From assembly GCF_000189775.2 (NCBI RefSeq), contig NC_015555.1:1871001-1935000 (forward strand): a stretch of DNA of 64,000 nt. Reading direction: 5' to 3'. Within the stretch, counting starts at the first letter, position 1. The number at the start of each line of letters is the position of its first letter. Under the pieces are notes generated by a model. It worked only from the letters and a program-made list of their open reading frames with translations, was not told where the DNA came from and did no database searches. The translations under genes were made by a program, and so were the position numbers. The DNA is from Thermoanaerobacterium xylanolyticum LX-11. GTDB taxonomy: Bacteria > Bacillota > Thermoanaerobacteria > Thermoanaerobacterales > Thermoanaerobacteraceae. Of this stretch, positions 1 through 8,773 are shown in pieces.

Positions 1-593
1 TCATCATCTGCCCCCATAACAAGTAATTCTACTTTTTCTTCTGGAAGTTTATATACAGTTTTTAAAAAATCGACTCTTGCAGGTAGAACACCATAAAACC
101 TAGTAGTATATGGCTCTATCAGTTGAGCACAATACCGCCATATCACTTTATGTAAAATATTCCTAGATAAAAAATTCCTAGCACTATTAGAAAAGTCAGC
201 ATGATTATCCACTACTACTTTAACTCTTCTATTTTTACGAAGATACTTAACAACTTGGTATATGTCAAGAAATTGAAGTCCATGTATGAAAATAAAATCT
301 GGTTTTTCTAGTTCTAATTTTTCATATGTACCTTGGTATAATCGTAATTTCTCAACTACATTATTTAATATGAATTTTATAAATGGAATTCTTATAATTT
401 TAACTCCATTTTCCAGAAAATACTCTCCAGGACTTACTTTCTCATACCCTACATTATTTTTACTATTGATAAAAATCGATGTAATTACAGTCACATCATG
501 TCCTGCAATTTTGTGATATTTAGGTATAATATTATCTTGATAGTTCCAATTGTCATTATATGATCCAGCTAAGCATATATGTACTATTTTCAT
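1..593 (-). CDS. Glycosyltransferase family 4, N-terminal part (runs off window)
   Basis: The frame opens at an ATG at 593 and stays open to the window edge, giving 197 codons. The protein begins with the MKIVHICLAGSYND-type strand of GT-B enzymes, has the typical GHDVTVIT stretch, and reaches GADD at the edge, where the C-terminal sugar-nucleotide domain normally begins. It would transfer a sugar from a nucleotide donor to a lipid-linked or growing glycan on the cytoplasmic face of the membrane. It follows the GT2 gene by 5 bp and is the last visible gene of the minus-strand polysaccharide cluster. Sugar specificity cannot be read. The missing half lies beyond position 1. Confidence 0.85.
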   Translation of the reverse strand, partial: MKIVHICLAGSYNDNWNYQDNIIPKYHKIAGHDVTVITSIFINSKNNVGYEKVSPGEYFLENGVKIIRIPFIKFILNNVVEKLRLYQGTYEKLELEKPDFIFIHGLQFLDIYQVVKYLRKNRRVKVVVDNHADFSNSARNFLSRNILHKVIWRYCAQLIEPYTTRFYGVLPARVDFLKTVYKLPEEKVELLVMGADD

Positions 594-598
594 AATTT

Positions 599-1486
599 TC
601 ACCTATTCCTATTATTAAGAAGATATTTTTTTTCAATTTTAAATATTATCCAAGGAAATACATATAAAAATTTTGAAATAATCTCGATAAAATTCTCATC
701 TAATTTATTTTCTAAATTATTTAATAATTTATATAAAACTGAACAATAGCAAAATGCTATTTTAATAAAAATACTTAACTTTATTTTGCAATTAAATATT
801 TTATCAGTCTTGATTTTATCCCATATATCTGCTCTAGCTTTAATTTGTGAATAAGCCATTAATGCTGAATTAGAACCTCTAATTCTCACTTTCACAAGAG
901 GTTGATGTATTGCTAAAAGTTTATATTTAATAGAAACTTGTAACCAAAGCATTGAGTCCTCGCCATATTTCATAGTCTCATCAAATCGAATATTAGGATT
1001 ATCAATAAATATACACTTTCTCATAACTACACTGGGCGTTGCAATTGGACTTGATATAATACATAAAGGAAATATATCTCCATTAAAATTTGATACATCA
1101 ATTATTTTTTCTTTTTTACCAAGCCCAAAAGTTACATAATTAGTATGAGACCACCATGAATTTTTTTCAATCATCATAGATATTTGCAGCTCAAGTTTAT
1201 TTGGCATCCAAACATCATCAGCATCTAAAAATGCAATATATTCACCTTTACTTAACTTAATTCCTACATTCCTTGCAGCTGCAGCACCTTTATTTTCCTG
1301 ATAGACATATGTTATCTTTGAACTATATCTCTCTAGAAATTCAGAAATTTTTTCTGGAGAACCATCATTTACAATAATAATTTCTATATTTTTATATGTC
1401 TGAGCCAAGACACTTTCTGTCGCTTCAATTAGCCAGTCTACTCTACTATAAAATGGTATTACGACACTCACTAATGGTTCATACAT
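599..1486 (-). CDS. Glycosyltransferase family 2
   Basis: The 295-residue protein has a GT-A fold signature: VSVVIPFYSR at the N-terminus, VNDGS at 39-43, and the metal and nucleotide binding FLDADD at 86-91. GT2 enzymes are inverting transferases that build repeat units on undecaprenyl pyrophosphate at the inner membrane face. The C-terminal third is hydrophobic and basic, suggesting peripheral membrane contact. The gene abuts capG with no gap and precedes a GT4 gene by 5 bp, so it is part of one minus-strand operon. Donor and acceptor are unknown. Confidence 0.88.
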   Translation of the reverse strand: MYEPLVSVVIPFYSRVDWLIEATESVLAQTYKNIEIIIVNDGSPEKISEFLERYSSKITYVYQENKGAAAARNVGIKLSKGEYIAFLDADDVWMPNKLELQISMMIEKNSWWSHTNYVTFGLGKKEKIIDVSNFNGDIFPLCIISSPIATPSVVMRKCIFIDNPNIRFDETMKYGEDSMLWLQVSIKYKLLAIHQPLVKVRIRGSNSALMAYSQIKARADIWDKIKTDKIFNCKIKLSIFIKIAFCYCSVLYKLLNNLENKLDENFIEIISKFLYVFPWIIFKIEKKYLLNNRNR

Positions 1487-2617
1487 TCAGTTTTTCCCCC
1501 ACACCACTCTATTCACATAATCTGTATAAGACAATATTATTCTAAGAACTTTTTCAGATACATTAGGCATACTATAATCAGCTACTCTTCTTAAAGTGTC
1601 TTTTTGCTGTGTCTCTAATATCTCTAGTCCCTGCAAAATTCTTTCTTTTTCAAGTCCAACCATCATAACTGCTGCTTCTTCCATTGCTTCTGGTCTTTCA
1701 TGAGCTTCTCTAATGTTGAGTGCCTTAAAACCAAGTATTGAAGATTCTTCACTTATTGTTCCACTATCGCTTAGAACTGCCTTTGAATTAATTTGAAGTT
1801 TAACATAGTCATTGAATCCAAGAGGCTTCATAAGTGATATCAGCGGATTAAATTCTATTTCTTTTGATTCAATCATTTTTCTTGTCCTTGGATGCGTACT
1901 AAATATAATTGGCAATTTATAAATATCTGCAATTGTATTTAAACTATCTACTAAATTTAAAAAGTTCTTCTCTGAATTTATATTTTCTTCCCTATGTGCT
2001 GATACTACAAAATATTGCCCCTCTTTTAAATTTAATCTTTCTAGGACATTTGATTTTTCAATATCTTCTTTTCTTGAATTTAAGACTTCAAACATTGGAC
2101 TTCCAGTTTTTATAATTCTATCTGATGGAAAGCCTTCTCTTATTAAATATTCTCTTGCAATATCACTATAAGTTAAGTTTATATCCGATATATGATCCAC
2201 TATTTTTCTATTAGTTTCTTCAGGTACTCTTTGGTCAAAACATCTATTTCCAGCTTCCATATGAAATATTGGTATTTGCCTTTTTTTAGCCGCTATCGCA
2301 GTAAGACAACTGTTTGTATCTCCTAACACCAAAAAAGCATCTGGTTTAACTTCTTCTAAAATAGGATCTATCTTTATTAGAATATTTCCTATAGTTTCTA
2401 TTGCTGTTCCAGTAGCTGCATTAAGAAAATAATCTGGTTTTTTTAATTTGAAATCTTTAAAAAATACTTCATTTAATTCATAGTCATAGTTCTGCCCAGT
2501 ATGTACTAATATATGTTCAATTGCCTCTGATTCTTCTAATTTGTTTATGACAGCAGATAATCTTATAATCTCAGGTCTTGTCCCAACTACCGTCATGACT
2601 TTTAGCTTCTTCATCAA
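1487..2617 (-). CDS. capG: UDP-N-acetylglucosamine 2-epimerase-type enzyme (CapG/FnlC/WbjD)
   Basis: The 376-residue protein has the non-hydrolysing UDP-GlcNAc 2-epimerase fold: GTRPEIIRLS near residue 12, SAHREEN near 206 and SDSGTISEE near 283. WecB makes UDP-ManNAc. The CapG/FnlC/WbjD branch performs the last 2-epimerisation of UDP-L-FucNAc synthesis. The immediate neighbours are capF and capE, so the FucNAc role is favoured by context; family sequence alone does not exclude a WecB role. The start at 2617 is one base before the capF stop codon region, which indicates translational coupling. Confidence 0.85.
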   Translation of the reverse strand: MMKKLKVMTVVGTRPEIIRLSAVINKLEESEAIEHILVHTGQNYDYELNEVFFKDFKLKKPDYFLNAATGTAIETIGNILIKIDPILEEVKPDAFLVLGDTNSCLTAIAAKKRQIPIFHMEAGNRCFDQRVPEETNRKIVDHISDINLTYSDIAREYLIREGFPSDRIIKTGSPMFEVLNSRKEDIEKSNVLERLNLKEGQYFVVSAHREENINSEKNFLNLVDSLNTIADIYKLPIIFSTHPRTRKMIESKEIEFNPLISLMKPLGFNDYVKLQINSKAVLSDSGTISEESSILGFKALNIREAHERPEAMEEAAVMMVGLEKERILQGLEILETQQKDTLRRVADYSMPNVSEKVLRIILSYTDYVNRVVWGKN

Positions 2618-3727
2618 TTAAACCTCCAAATAATATGTATCTGGCTTTTCAGGATTAAATGCTTCATTTGCCCACATAATAGTTACTAAATCAGTATCAC
2701 CCACATTTTCAATGGAATGAGTATAACCTGTAGGTATATCTACAACTTGTAGCTTTTCTCCACTAACTTTGTATTCTATAATTTCGTCCGAATCTACTTT
2801 CCTAAAACGAATTATTCCTTTACCACTTACTACTAAGAATTTCTCATTTTTTGTATGGTGCCAGTGATTCCCTTTAGTAATTCCCGGTTTTGTTATATTT
2901 ATTGAAAGTTGTCCTCTATCTGGAGTCCTTATAAACTCTGTAAATGAACCTCTATCATCACAGTGCATATTTAAATCATACGAAAACTCATTTTCCGGCA
3001 AAAAGCTTAAATATGTGCTATAAAGTTTTTTAATTAATTCATTATCCATGTTAGGAATACTCAAATCTTTTCTGCTTTTTTTAAAGCTTTTTATTGTTTC
3101 TGCTAAATCTCCTAATTTAATCTTATGTACTACTGGAACATAGCAATATTCTCCATTTCTAGTTTCTCTGCCTTCTAATGCTCTTATAAATTCATCTAAA
3201 ACATCATCTATATAGCATAAAGTAAGTTCTGTCTCTGGATCATTAATTTGTATATCTAAACCTCTTGCTATGTTATAGCAATATGTTGCTACAACTGAAT
3301 TATAATTAGGTCTGCTCCACTTCCCAAAAAGATTTGGTAATCTATATACTAAAACTTTTGCTCCTGTTTCTTTGCTATAGTTAAATAATAATTCTTCTCC
3401 TGCTCTCTTACTTTTGCCATATGGATTATCTAATTCCGCTTGAATAGATGAGGTGATTAAAATTGGTGCTTTATTATTATGCTTTTTTAATAAATCCAAA
3501 AGTTCTGATGTAAAGCCAAAATTGCCTTCCATAAATTCTTTTTCATCTTTAGGTCTATTTACCCCTGCTAAATGAAATACAAATTCACAGTCTTTTGTAT
3601 ATTCATCAAGAAGTGATTTATCTGTATCATTATCAAATTTATATATATTTTTATATCTTTTATTATTAAGCTCTGCTATAAGATTTTTGCCAACAAAACC
3701 TCTTACACCTGTAACAAGAATTTTCAT
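2618..3727 (-). CDS. capF: CapF-type bifunctional reductase/epimerase for UDP-L-FucNAc
   Basis: The 369-residue protein joins two domains. The N-terminal Rossmann SDR has TGVRGFVGKN near residues 6-15 and a reduced PYGKSKRAGE active-site region. The C-terminal cupin (from about 255) has metal-ligand pattern HWHHTKNEKF. This exact fusion is typical of CapF/FnlB/WbjC, which epimerises at C3 (cupin) and reduces C4 with NADPH (SDR) during UDP-L-FucNAc formation in the cytoplasm. It lies between capE and capG in pathway order. Length and both motifs are normal for the family. Confidence 0.92.
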   Translation of the reverse strand: MKILVTGVRGFVGKNLIAELNNKRYKNIYKFDNDTDKSLLDEYTKDCEFVFHLAGVNRPKDEKEFMEGNFGFTSELLDLLKKHNNKAPILITSSIQAELDNPYGKSKRAGEELLFNYSKETGAKVLVYRLPNLFGKWSRPNYNSVVATYCYNIARGLDIQINDPETELTLCYIDDVLDEFIRALEGRETRNGEYCYVPVVHKIKLGDLAETIKSFKKSRKDLSIPNMDNELIKKLYSTYLSFLPENEFSYDLNMHCDDRGSFTEFIRTPDRGQLSINITKPGITKGNHWHHTKNEKFLVVSGKGIIRFRKVDSDEIIEYKVSGEKLQVVDIPTGYTHSIENVGDTDLVTIMWANEAFNPEKPDTYYLEV

Positions 3728-3746
3728 GGCTATTCCTGCCTTTCAA

Positions 3747-4796
3747 TTATGATAATTTAGTAACTGCTGCTTCTTTGGCAGCGTGCCACTTTTCTAATTC
3801 TTTTTTAATATAATCAAGTTTTAATAGTTTTTCTTTAATTTGTTCTACATTTAAAATTTCTGTGTTATTTGAATTGTATTCTATTTCCGTCGAGAGTTTT
3901 ACATCTCCTTCAACAAAATACTTATCATAATTTAAATCTCTATTGTCTGCAGGAACTCTGAAGTAATTGCCTAAATCCTCAGCATGTAAGTATTCTTCTT
4001 TTGTTAATAGTGTTTCATATAGTTTTTCACCATGTCGTGTACCAATTATTTTTATTTCATTATCAGCATCAAATAATTCTTTAATTGCTTGTGCTAAGTC
4101 ACCTATAGTTGATGCAGGAGATTTTTGAACCATTATGTCTCCACTTTTAGCATGCTGAAAAGCAAATATAACTAGCTCCACAGCTTCATCAAGACTCATT
4201 AAAAATCTTGTCATTTTAGGATTAGTTACTGTTATTGGCTGTCCACTTTTAATTTGTTCAACAAATAGAGGAATGACAGAACCACGAGATGCCATAACAT
4301 TGCCATATCTTGTGCCACAAATAACCGTTCTATCTGGTGATACAGTTCTGGACTTTGCAATAAGCACTTTTTCCATCATAGCTTTTGAAATGCCCATCGC
4401 ATTTATTGGATAAGCTGCCTTGTCTGTAGATAAACATATAACCTTTTTAACACCATATTCTATAGCTGCTGTTAGAACATTATCTGTTCCTATAACATTA
4501 GTCTTTACGGCTTCAAGTGGGAAAAATTCACATGATGGTACTTGTTTCAATGCTGCTGCATGAAATATATAATCTACTCCATGCATTGCATTTTTTACAG
4601 AAGCTATATCTCTAACATCACCTATATAAAATTTAATCTTATCATTTTTATATAACTTTCGCATATCATCTTGCTTTTTCTCGTCACGAGAAAAAATACG
4701 AATTTCTTTTATATCAGTATTTAAAAATCTCTTAAGTACAGCATTTCCAAAAGAACCAGTACCTCCTGTTATTAATAAAGTTTTATCTTTGAACAT
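3747..4796 (-). CDS. capE: CapE-type UDP-GlcNAc 4,6-dehydratase/5-epimerase
   Basis: The 349-residue extended SDR has ITGGTGSFGNA at residues 9-19 (NAD(P) binding), STDKAAYP, and an NAMGISKAMMEK catalytic segment. The tyrosine of the usual YxxxK is replaced by methionine, which is the known CapE/FnlA hallmark. It starts UDP-L-FucNAc synthesis by dehydrating and 5-epimerising UDP-GlcNAc. The related FlaA1/PseB pathway is a possible alternative, but the capF and capG neighbours argue against it. It follows the WbuB-like transferase by 2 bp. Confidence 0.92.
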   Translation of the reverse strand: MFKDKTLLITGGTGSFGNAVLKRFLNTDIKEIRIFSRDEKKQDDMRKLYKNDKIKFYIGDVRDIASVKNAMHGVDYIFHAAALKQVPSCEFFPLEAVKTNVIGTDNVLTAAIEYGVKKVICLSTDKAAYPINAMGISKAMMEKVLIAKSRTVSPDRTVICGTRYGNVMASRGSVIPLFVEQIKSGQPITVTNPKMTRFLMSLDEAVELVIFAFQHAKSGDIMVQKSPASTIGDLAQAIKELFDADNEIKIIGTRHGEKLYETLLTKEEYLHAEDLGNYFRVPADNRDLNYDKYFVEGDVKLSTEIEYNSNNTEILNVEQIKEKLLKLDYIKKELEKWHAAKEAAVTKLS

Positions 4797-4798
4797 TT

Positions 4799-6010
4799 TT
4801 AAGCCTCCATATTTGTTAATTCATGTTCTAATATAGACATAAATCTTTCTTTACTATAGTTTTCAAAATAATATTTTCTAGCATTCATTGCCATATTATC
4901 TTTTTTATCATCATTGCAAAATTCTAATATCAAATCAGCTAGCCCTTTATAATCTTCCGCTTTACAACATAAACCGCAGCCAGCTTGTTCTATAACACGT
5001 TTCGTTTCTCCATTAATAGAACCAATAATAGGTTTTCCTGCTGCCATATAAGTTTGAACTTTTCCTGGTAATGTATATGATAAAATCTTATTATCTTTTA
5101 ATGTAACTAGCATGGCATCAGCCATTCCATAGAATTCCGGCATCTCATCAAGTGGACGTCTGCCATAGAAAATTACATTAGAAAGTTTTAAATGGTTAGC
5201 AAGTTGCTTGCAATCATCTAACTTTGAACCATCGCCAACTATATGAAACAATATATTAGAATATTTTCGTAACTCATTAGCTGCTTTAATTATTGTTTCA
5301 ACACTTTGCATATCACCAATATTGCCTGCAAAGACAAAATTATATTGCTTACTATCATCTTGAACCGCACTATAACCAGATGACTCATTTTCGTTTTGAA
5401 TAAACAAATCTTCTGCATATTGTGGTAAGTGTTTTATCTCGATATTAGTTATTTCAAGTACATCTTTAAAATAATCTTTAAACATGCTGGAAGTAACCAA
5501 TATGGTATCCGCTGAATAATAAATCCATTTTGAAATATTATAAAATATTTTATAAATTATTGAATCTTCTTTAATTCCTCCTGCTGCTAAACTGTCAGGC
5601 CATAAGTCTAAACAATAGAGTAACATCTTTTTATGATGCTTTTTTTTATATGCTATAGCCGGAATTCCCATCATGACAGGTGAAAGCTGATTTACTAAGA
5701 TAACATCAAATTCTTCCTTTATAAATAATGCCTTTAAAGTTGCTGATATAGTATAACTAAAATAATTTAAAAATAATTTTAGCTTACTTTTTCCCCTACC
5801 TATTTCAAAACATCTAATAACTTTAACACCATTTATTATTTCATTCCTTTTCTTCCCATGACGATAATCGTCAAGTATATAGCCCTCTGGATAATTAGGA
5901 AGACCTGTCAAAACTGTTACATTATGACCACTTTTTACAAGGCTTTCACATATGTCTGTTATTCTAAATGGCTCAGGATAATAATACTGGCATACAACTA
6001 ATATATTCAT
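4799..6010 (-). CDS. Glycosyltransferase family 4, WbuB-like (probable FucNAc transferase)
   Basis: The 403-residue GT-B protein has VVCQYYYPEP at the N-terminus, VLTGLPNYPEG near residue 34, and a C-terminal FAGNIGDMQS nucleotide-sugar domain with LVTLKDN and LPGKVQTYMAAGKPI. This is the WbuB-type pattern. In E. coli O26 and related clusters wbuB stands beside the fnlABC (capEFG-equivalent) genes and adds L-FucNAc. The same neighbourhood here suggests that it uses the UDP-L-FucNAc made by the next three genes. This assignment is by context and family, not shown by the sequence alone. Confidence 0.85.
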   Translation of the reverse strand: MNILVVCQYYYPEPFRITDICESLVKSGHNVTVLTGLPNYPEGYILDDYRHGKKRNEIINGVKVIRCFEIGRGKSKLKLFLNYFSYTISATLKALFIKEEFDVILVNQLSPVMMGIPAIAYKKKHHKKMLLYCLDLWPDSLAAGGIKEDSIIYKIFYNISKWIYYSADTILVTSSMFKDYFKDVLEITNIEIKHLPQYAEDLFIQNENESSGYSAVQDDSKQYNFVFAGNIGDMQSVETIIKAANELRKYSNILFHIVGDGSKLDDCKQLANHLKLSNVIFYGRRPLDEMPEFYGMADAMLVTLKDNKILSYTLPGKVQTYMAAGKPIIGSINGETKRVIEQAGCGLCCKAEDYKGLADLILEFCNDDKKDNMAMNARKYYFENYSKERFMSILEHELTNMEA

Positions 6011-6015
6011 ATCAA

Positions 6016-6285
6016 TTATGCACCTACATTACTCTTAACTGTTTTTAAATATTCATCAACTTCTATTTTCAAACCTTCTTCAAATGTCATTGGTCTATAT
6101 CCAAAGTCTCTTTTTGCAGCATCATGAGAAAAACTTCTATCTTCGCCCATACGCTGTACTTTTTCTATATAATCTACTTTTCCAAAAGTACATACCTTAA
6201 GGCATCTTGCCAAAAATACTCCTAACCCTAAAGGTACACTAATAAAAACTGTTCTCTTATTTAAATTTTCACTTATTAAACTCAA
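6016..6285 (-). pseudogene. C-terminal fragment of NAD-dependent sugar epimerase, cut off by IS200 insertion
   Basis: About 88 codons encode the C-terminal end of an NAD-dependent epimerase/dehydratase, recognisable by SHDAAKRDFGYRPMTFEEGL, where the closing helix of these enzymes lies. The open frame starts at a TTG inside the IS right end and enters native sequence at about 6280 (LISENLNK). There is no good ribosome binding site for it. Together with the 6878-7522 fragment it would make one gene of about 300 residues if the insertion were removed. Confidence 0.85.
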
Positions 6286-6331
6286 CCACCACCTGCTAAA
6301 GCAGGTGGGTTGGATATGCCGCTTAAGCAGC

Positions 6332-6772
6332 TTAAAACTCGCCTAAAGTAAAATTATCATTCTTTTGATTTTCTTCTATGTCTTGATTTTGTATATACTC
6401 TATTATCACTTCATCTGTTACATTGCCACTACTTGCTGCAAAATATCCTCGTGCCCATAAATGTTGTCCCCAAAATTGTTTGTTAAGCTCCTTATTCTCC
6501 ATTAGCAGCTTTCTCGAACTATATCCTTTTATATATTGCACTAGCTTACTTACTGACAAATGTGGTGGTGCCGACACTAGTATATGTATATGATCTTTTG
6601 ATACATGTCCTGATAATATTTCTACTTCATTATTTTTGCATACCATTCTTATTAGTTCTCTTGTCCTTTCAGCTATTTTCCCAACCAATACCGGTTTTCT
6701 ATATTTTGTTATCCATACTATATGATATTTTAGATCATATGTAGCATGTGACGACTTTCTATAATTTTGCAT
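6332..6772 (-). CDS. tnpA: IS200/IS605-family Y1 transposase TnpA
   Basis: The protein is 146 residues from the ATG at 6772, a usual length for TnpA. The HUH motif HIH is at residues 61-63 and the catalytic tyrosine sits in EVIIEYIQNQ at residue 126; GHLWA-type and YHIVWITKYR family motifs are present. The enzyme cuts and joins single-stranded DNA at hairpin ends, usually at the replication fork. An upstream GTG at 6781 is in frame, but the GAGGTG ribosome site favours the ATG. All catalytic residues are intact, so the element may be active. Confidence 0.93.
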   Translation of the reverse strand: MQNYRKSSHATYDLKYHIVWITKYRKPVLVGKIAERTRELIRMVCKNNEVEILSGHVSKDHIHILVSAPPHLSVSKLVQYIKGYSSRKLLMENKELNKQFWGQHLWARGYFAASSGNVTDEVIIEYIQNQDIEENQKNDNFTLGEF

Positions 6773-6778
6773 ATTTAT

Positions 6779-6807
6779 CACCTCTAGTTTATTTTTTACT
6801 AGAAGTG
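6779..6807 (-). promoter_or_regulatory. Hairpin burying the tnpA ribosome binding site
   Basis: CACCTCTAGT (6779-6788) pairs with ACTAGAAGTG (6798-6807), 10 bp with one G-U pair. The GAGGTG Shine-Dalgarno of tnpA lies within the 3' arm of the transcript. IS200 elements are known to restrict transposase translation by this kind of stem. Confidence 0.75.
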
Positions 6808-6844
6808 ATTATTTATTTTTATTCGTTGACCTAAAGGTTTCAGC

Positions 6845-7522
6845 TTAAGCTGAGGGATTTAACCCCATTATACAGACATTAAACATCTCTAACATTGATA
6901 TTGGTTTATCACCAGATAATATATAATCACCATTCATTATATTTGAACTTGTAAGTACCTGATAATAAGCCTTACCGAGATCTCGCCCATTAACAGGTTG
7001 AAGTAAGTTTTTTCCATGATCAATAACTGGAAATAATCTTAGTTTATCAACCATCTTTATAAAAACGATCATATTCTTGTCATTTATGTATCCATAAATC
7101 ATTGTAGGTCTAAGATATATAAGACCAATTGATGAATTACTTTGCTTGATAATTTTATCGATAGTTTGTTCAATTTCTTTATATTCCTTTGATGCACTTT
7201 TATATTTTGAATAAATACCTGTTGTGTGAACTAATATTGCTCTCTTCACATTATTCTTTACTGCTGCTTTAATTATGTTTACTGAATAAAAAATAGAAGC
7301 TATATGTAGTACAGTATCTACGCCAGCCATAGCTTTGTCAATAAATTCTTGATCATTTAAGTTGCCAACAACTTTCTCAATATTAAGTCCACTGCTATCT
7401 ATTAATGAAGTATCAGACGTTTCTCTAACAATGCAACGGATAGGACCTTCATATTTATTTTTAATAAGTTCTTGTAAAAAATATTTTCCACTATGACCTG
7501 TAATGCCCGTAACTAATAGCAT
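6845..7522 (-). pseudogene. N-terminal part of NAD-dependent sugar epimerase/dehydratase, interrupted by IS200
   Basis: The frame is 225 codons; about 213 of them (7522 down to about 6878) are native and the last dozen are IS sequence ending in a stop. The Rossmann motif LVTGITGHSGKYF is at residues 3-15 and the substrate-side RPTMIYGY motif is near 148. The SDR active site appears as LVHTTGIYSK. It would have made a nucleotide sugar for the polysaccharide. The C-terminal lobe now lies beyond the IS at 6016-6280, so the product is probably non-functional. The insertion also sits between the sugar transferase and the rest of the operon, so it may reduce downstream transcription. Confidence 0.88.
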
Positions 7523-7535
7523 TTTTTCACCTCAA

Positions 7536-8168
7536 CTATGTAGACTTGCTAGCTGATTTTTCATTATCAATTTCTAATCTTCCAGTCCCGCCTTCGACAA
7601 CTCCGTCACTCTTAATAACATTTATGATTGTTTTAAAGAAGCATTTAACATCCATCCAAAAGCTCAACTTCTCAACATATTCTCCATCGAGTTGTGCCTT
7701 AATTTCAATGGGCAGTTCATCTCTACCATTTATCTGTGCCCAACCAGTAAGACCTGGTCTAATATCATTAGCGCCATACTTATCTCTTTCTTCTATTAAA
7801 TCATATTGATTCCATAAAGCAGGACGAGGTCCAATAATACTCATTTCACCTTTTAAAATATTTATCATCTGCGGTAACTCATCTAAGCTTGTCTTTCTAA
7901 GAAACTTACCAACATTAGTAATCCACTGGTCAGGATTTTCTAACATATGTGTTGGTATATCCTTGGGAGTATCCACTCTCATAGTTCTAAACTTTAATAT
8001 ATTAAAATAACTCTTATGAATTCCGACTCTTTTTTGTTTAAATAACACTGGACCCTTAGAGTCGATCTTAATTGCAATGATTAAAATCAAAAATATTGGA
8101 GAAAGAATGATTAGCCCTAATAATGAAAGGATTATATCTATCAATCTTTTTATTTTTAAATAGAGCAT
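7536..8168 (-). CDS. Undecaprenyl-phosphate sugar phosphotransferase (priming transferase)
   Basis: From the ATG at 8168 the protein has 210 residues. One N-terminal membrane helix (about residues 8-35, RLIDIILSLLGLIILSPIF) is followed by the catalytic domain with KILKFRTMR-like NILKFRTMRVD and RPGLTGWAQINGRDEL. This is the polyprenyl-phosphate hexose-1-phosphate transferase family that starts repeat-unit assembly. A longer frame begins at 8231, but the GGGGG ribosome site at about 8172-8178 selects 8168. It is the first gene of the polysaccharide operon in this window. Confidence 0.93.
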   Translation of the reverse strand: MLYLKIKRLIDIILSLLGLIILSPIFLILIIAIKIDSKGPVLFKQKRVGIHKSYFNILKFRTMRVDTPKDIPTHMLENPDQWITNVGKFLRKTSLDELPQMINILKGEMSIIGPRPALWNQYDLIEERDKYGANDIRPGLTGWAQINGRDELPIEIKAQLDGEYVEKLSFWMDVKCFFKTIINVIKSDGVVEGGTGRLEIDNEKSASKST

Positions 8169-8320
8169 TTTACAACCCCCAATAATATCAAAGTACAATA
8201 TAAATATTTTAGGCAAAATATTTATATTCATTAATTAATAATTTATTCCGCATATCTCTAATATTATTATCCTAAATTATGATTTCGTATAATTCCCTTT
8301 AATATTTTTTATAAAAAATA

Positions 8321-8338
8321 AAAGGCTTAATTACCTTT
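8321..8338 (-). terminator. Weak intrinsic terminator after the nuclease gene fragment
   Basis: AAAGG (8321-8325) pairs with CCTTT (8334-8338); on the minus strand the stem is followed by TTTTATTTTTTAT. The stem is short. Confidence 0.5.
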
Positions 8339-8344
8339 ATCGAT

Positions 8345-8671
8345 CTAATTATTATTAAAGTATTTTTCTAAGTCCTCTATCTTATTAATTTCAAATATAT
8401 TGTCTGCTATTTGAAGCAATGTTTTCTCATCTGCATCTTCAATTAACCTTAAATACTTTTCAGGTACATCATCAAACTTCTTCTTCAATAATCTTATGAC
8501 GAGATTTTCCATGCCTTTTTCAATACCCTTTTCAATACCTTTTTCCATGCTTTTTTCCATACTCTTTTTTAATTCTTCCTCAGTATATATTTTGAAGTTT
8601 GCTTCTTTTAAATTGTTTATTACATATTTCATCTGCTCTTCACTTAATCTGTCTGCATACATCTTAATCAC
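8345..8671 (-). pseudogene. Duplicated C-terminal fragment of PD-(D/E)XK nuclease-family gene
   Basis: The 108-codon frame matches the last third of the 9699-10637 protein almost residue for residue (KMYADRLSEEQMKYVINNL, VIRLLKKKFDDVPEKYL, DNIFEINKIEDLEKY). DNA similarity continues upstream of its ATG to about 8710, but a C6 tract at 8671-8676 replaces CCTCC in the intact copy. That one-base gain puts the upstream part out of frame and makes a stop. The fragment has five four-residue units of the (S/G)(M/I)EK type where the parent has three. It is best read as a decayed paralogue tail. Confidence 0.8.
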
Positions 8672-8753
8672 CCCCCGAAACTATACCCGGATCTATTCTA
8701 AATGCCGTCTCTAAGCTTATTGTTTCGTCATAAATATCCATGCACAAAAAAAT

Positions 8754-8772
8754 AAAAGGTTGATTACCTTTT
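8754..8772 (-). terminator. Intrinsic terminator after Rpn-family gene
   Basis: AAAAGGT (8754-8760) pairs perfectly with ACCTTTT (8766-8772) around a 5-nt loop. On the minus strand it is followed by ATTTTTTT. Confidence 0.7.
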
Positions 8773-8773
8773 T

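Larger units (their letters stand above)
6281..6877 (-). mobile_element. IS200/IS605-family insertion sequence (about 597 bp)
   Basis: The element carries one tnpA gene and no tnpB. The right end has a 9-bp stem with an AA loop (6289-6297 pairs with 6300-6308). The left end holds the palindrome TCAGCTTAAGCTGA and a GGGGTTAAATCCC start. There are no terminal inverted repeats or target duplication, as expected for single-strand HUH transposition. Boundaries are inferred from where the epimerase reading frame breaks: TTTAAT on the left (6878-6883) and TTTAATAAG on the right, so they are accurate to a few bases. Confidence 0.85.
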
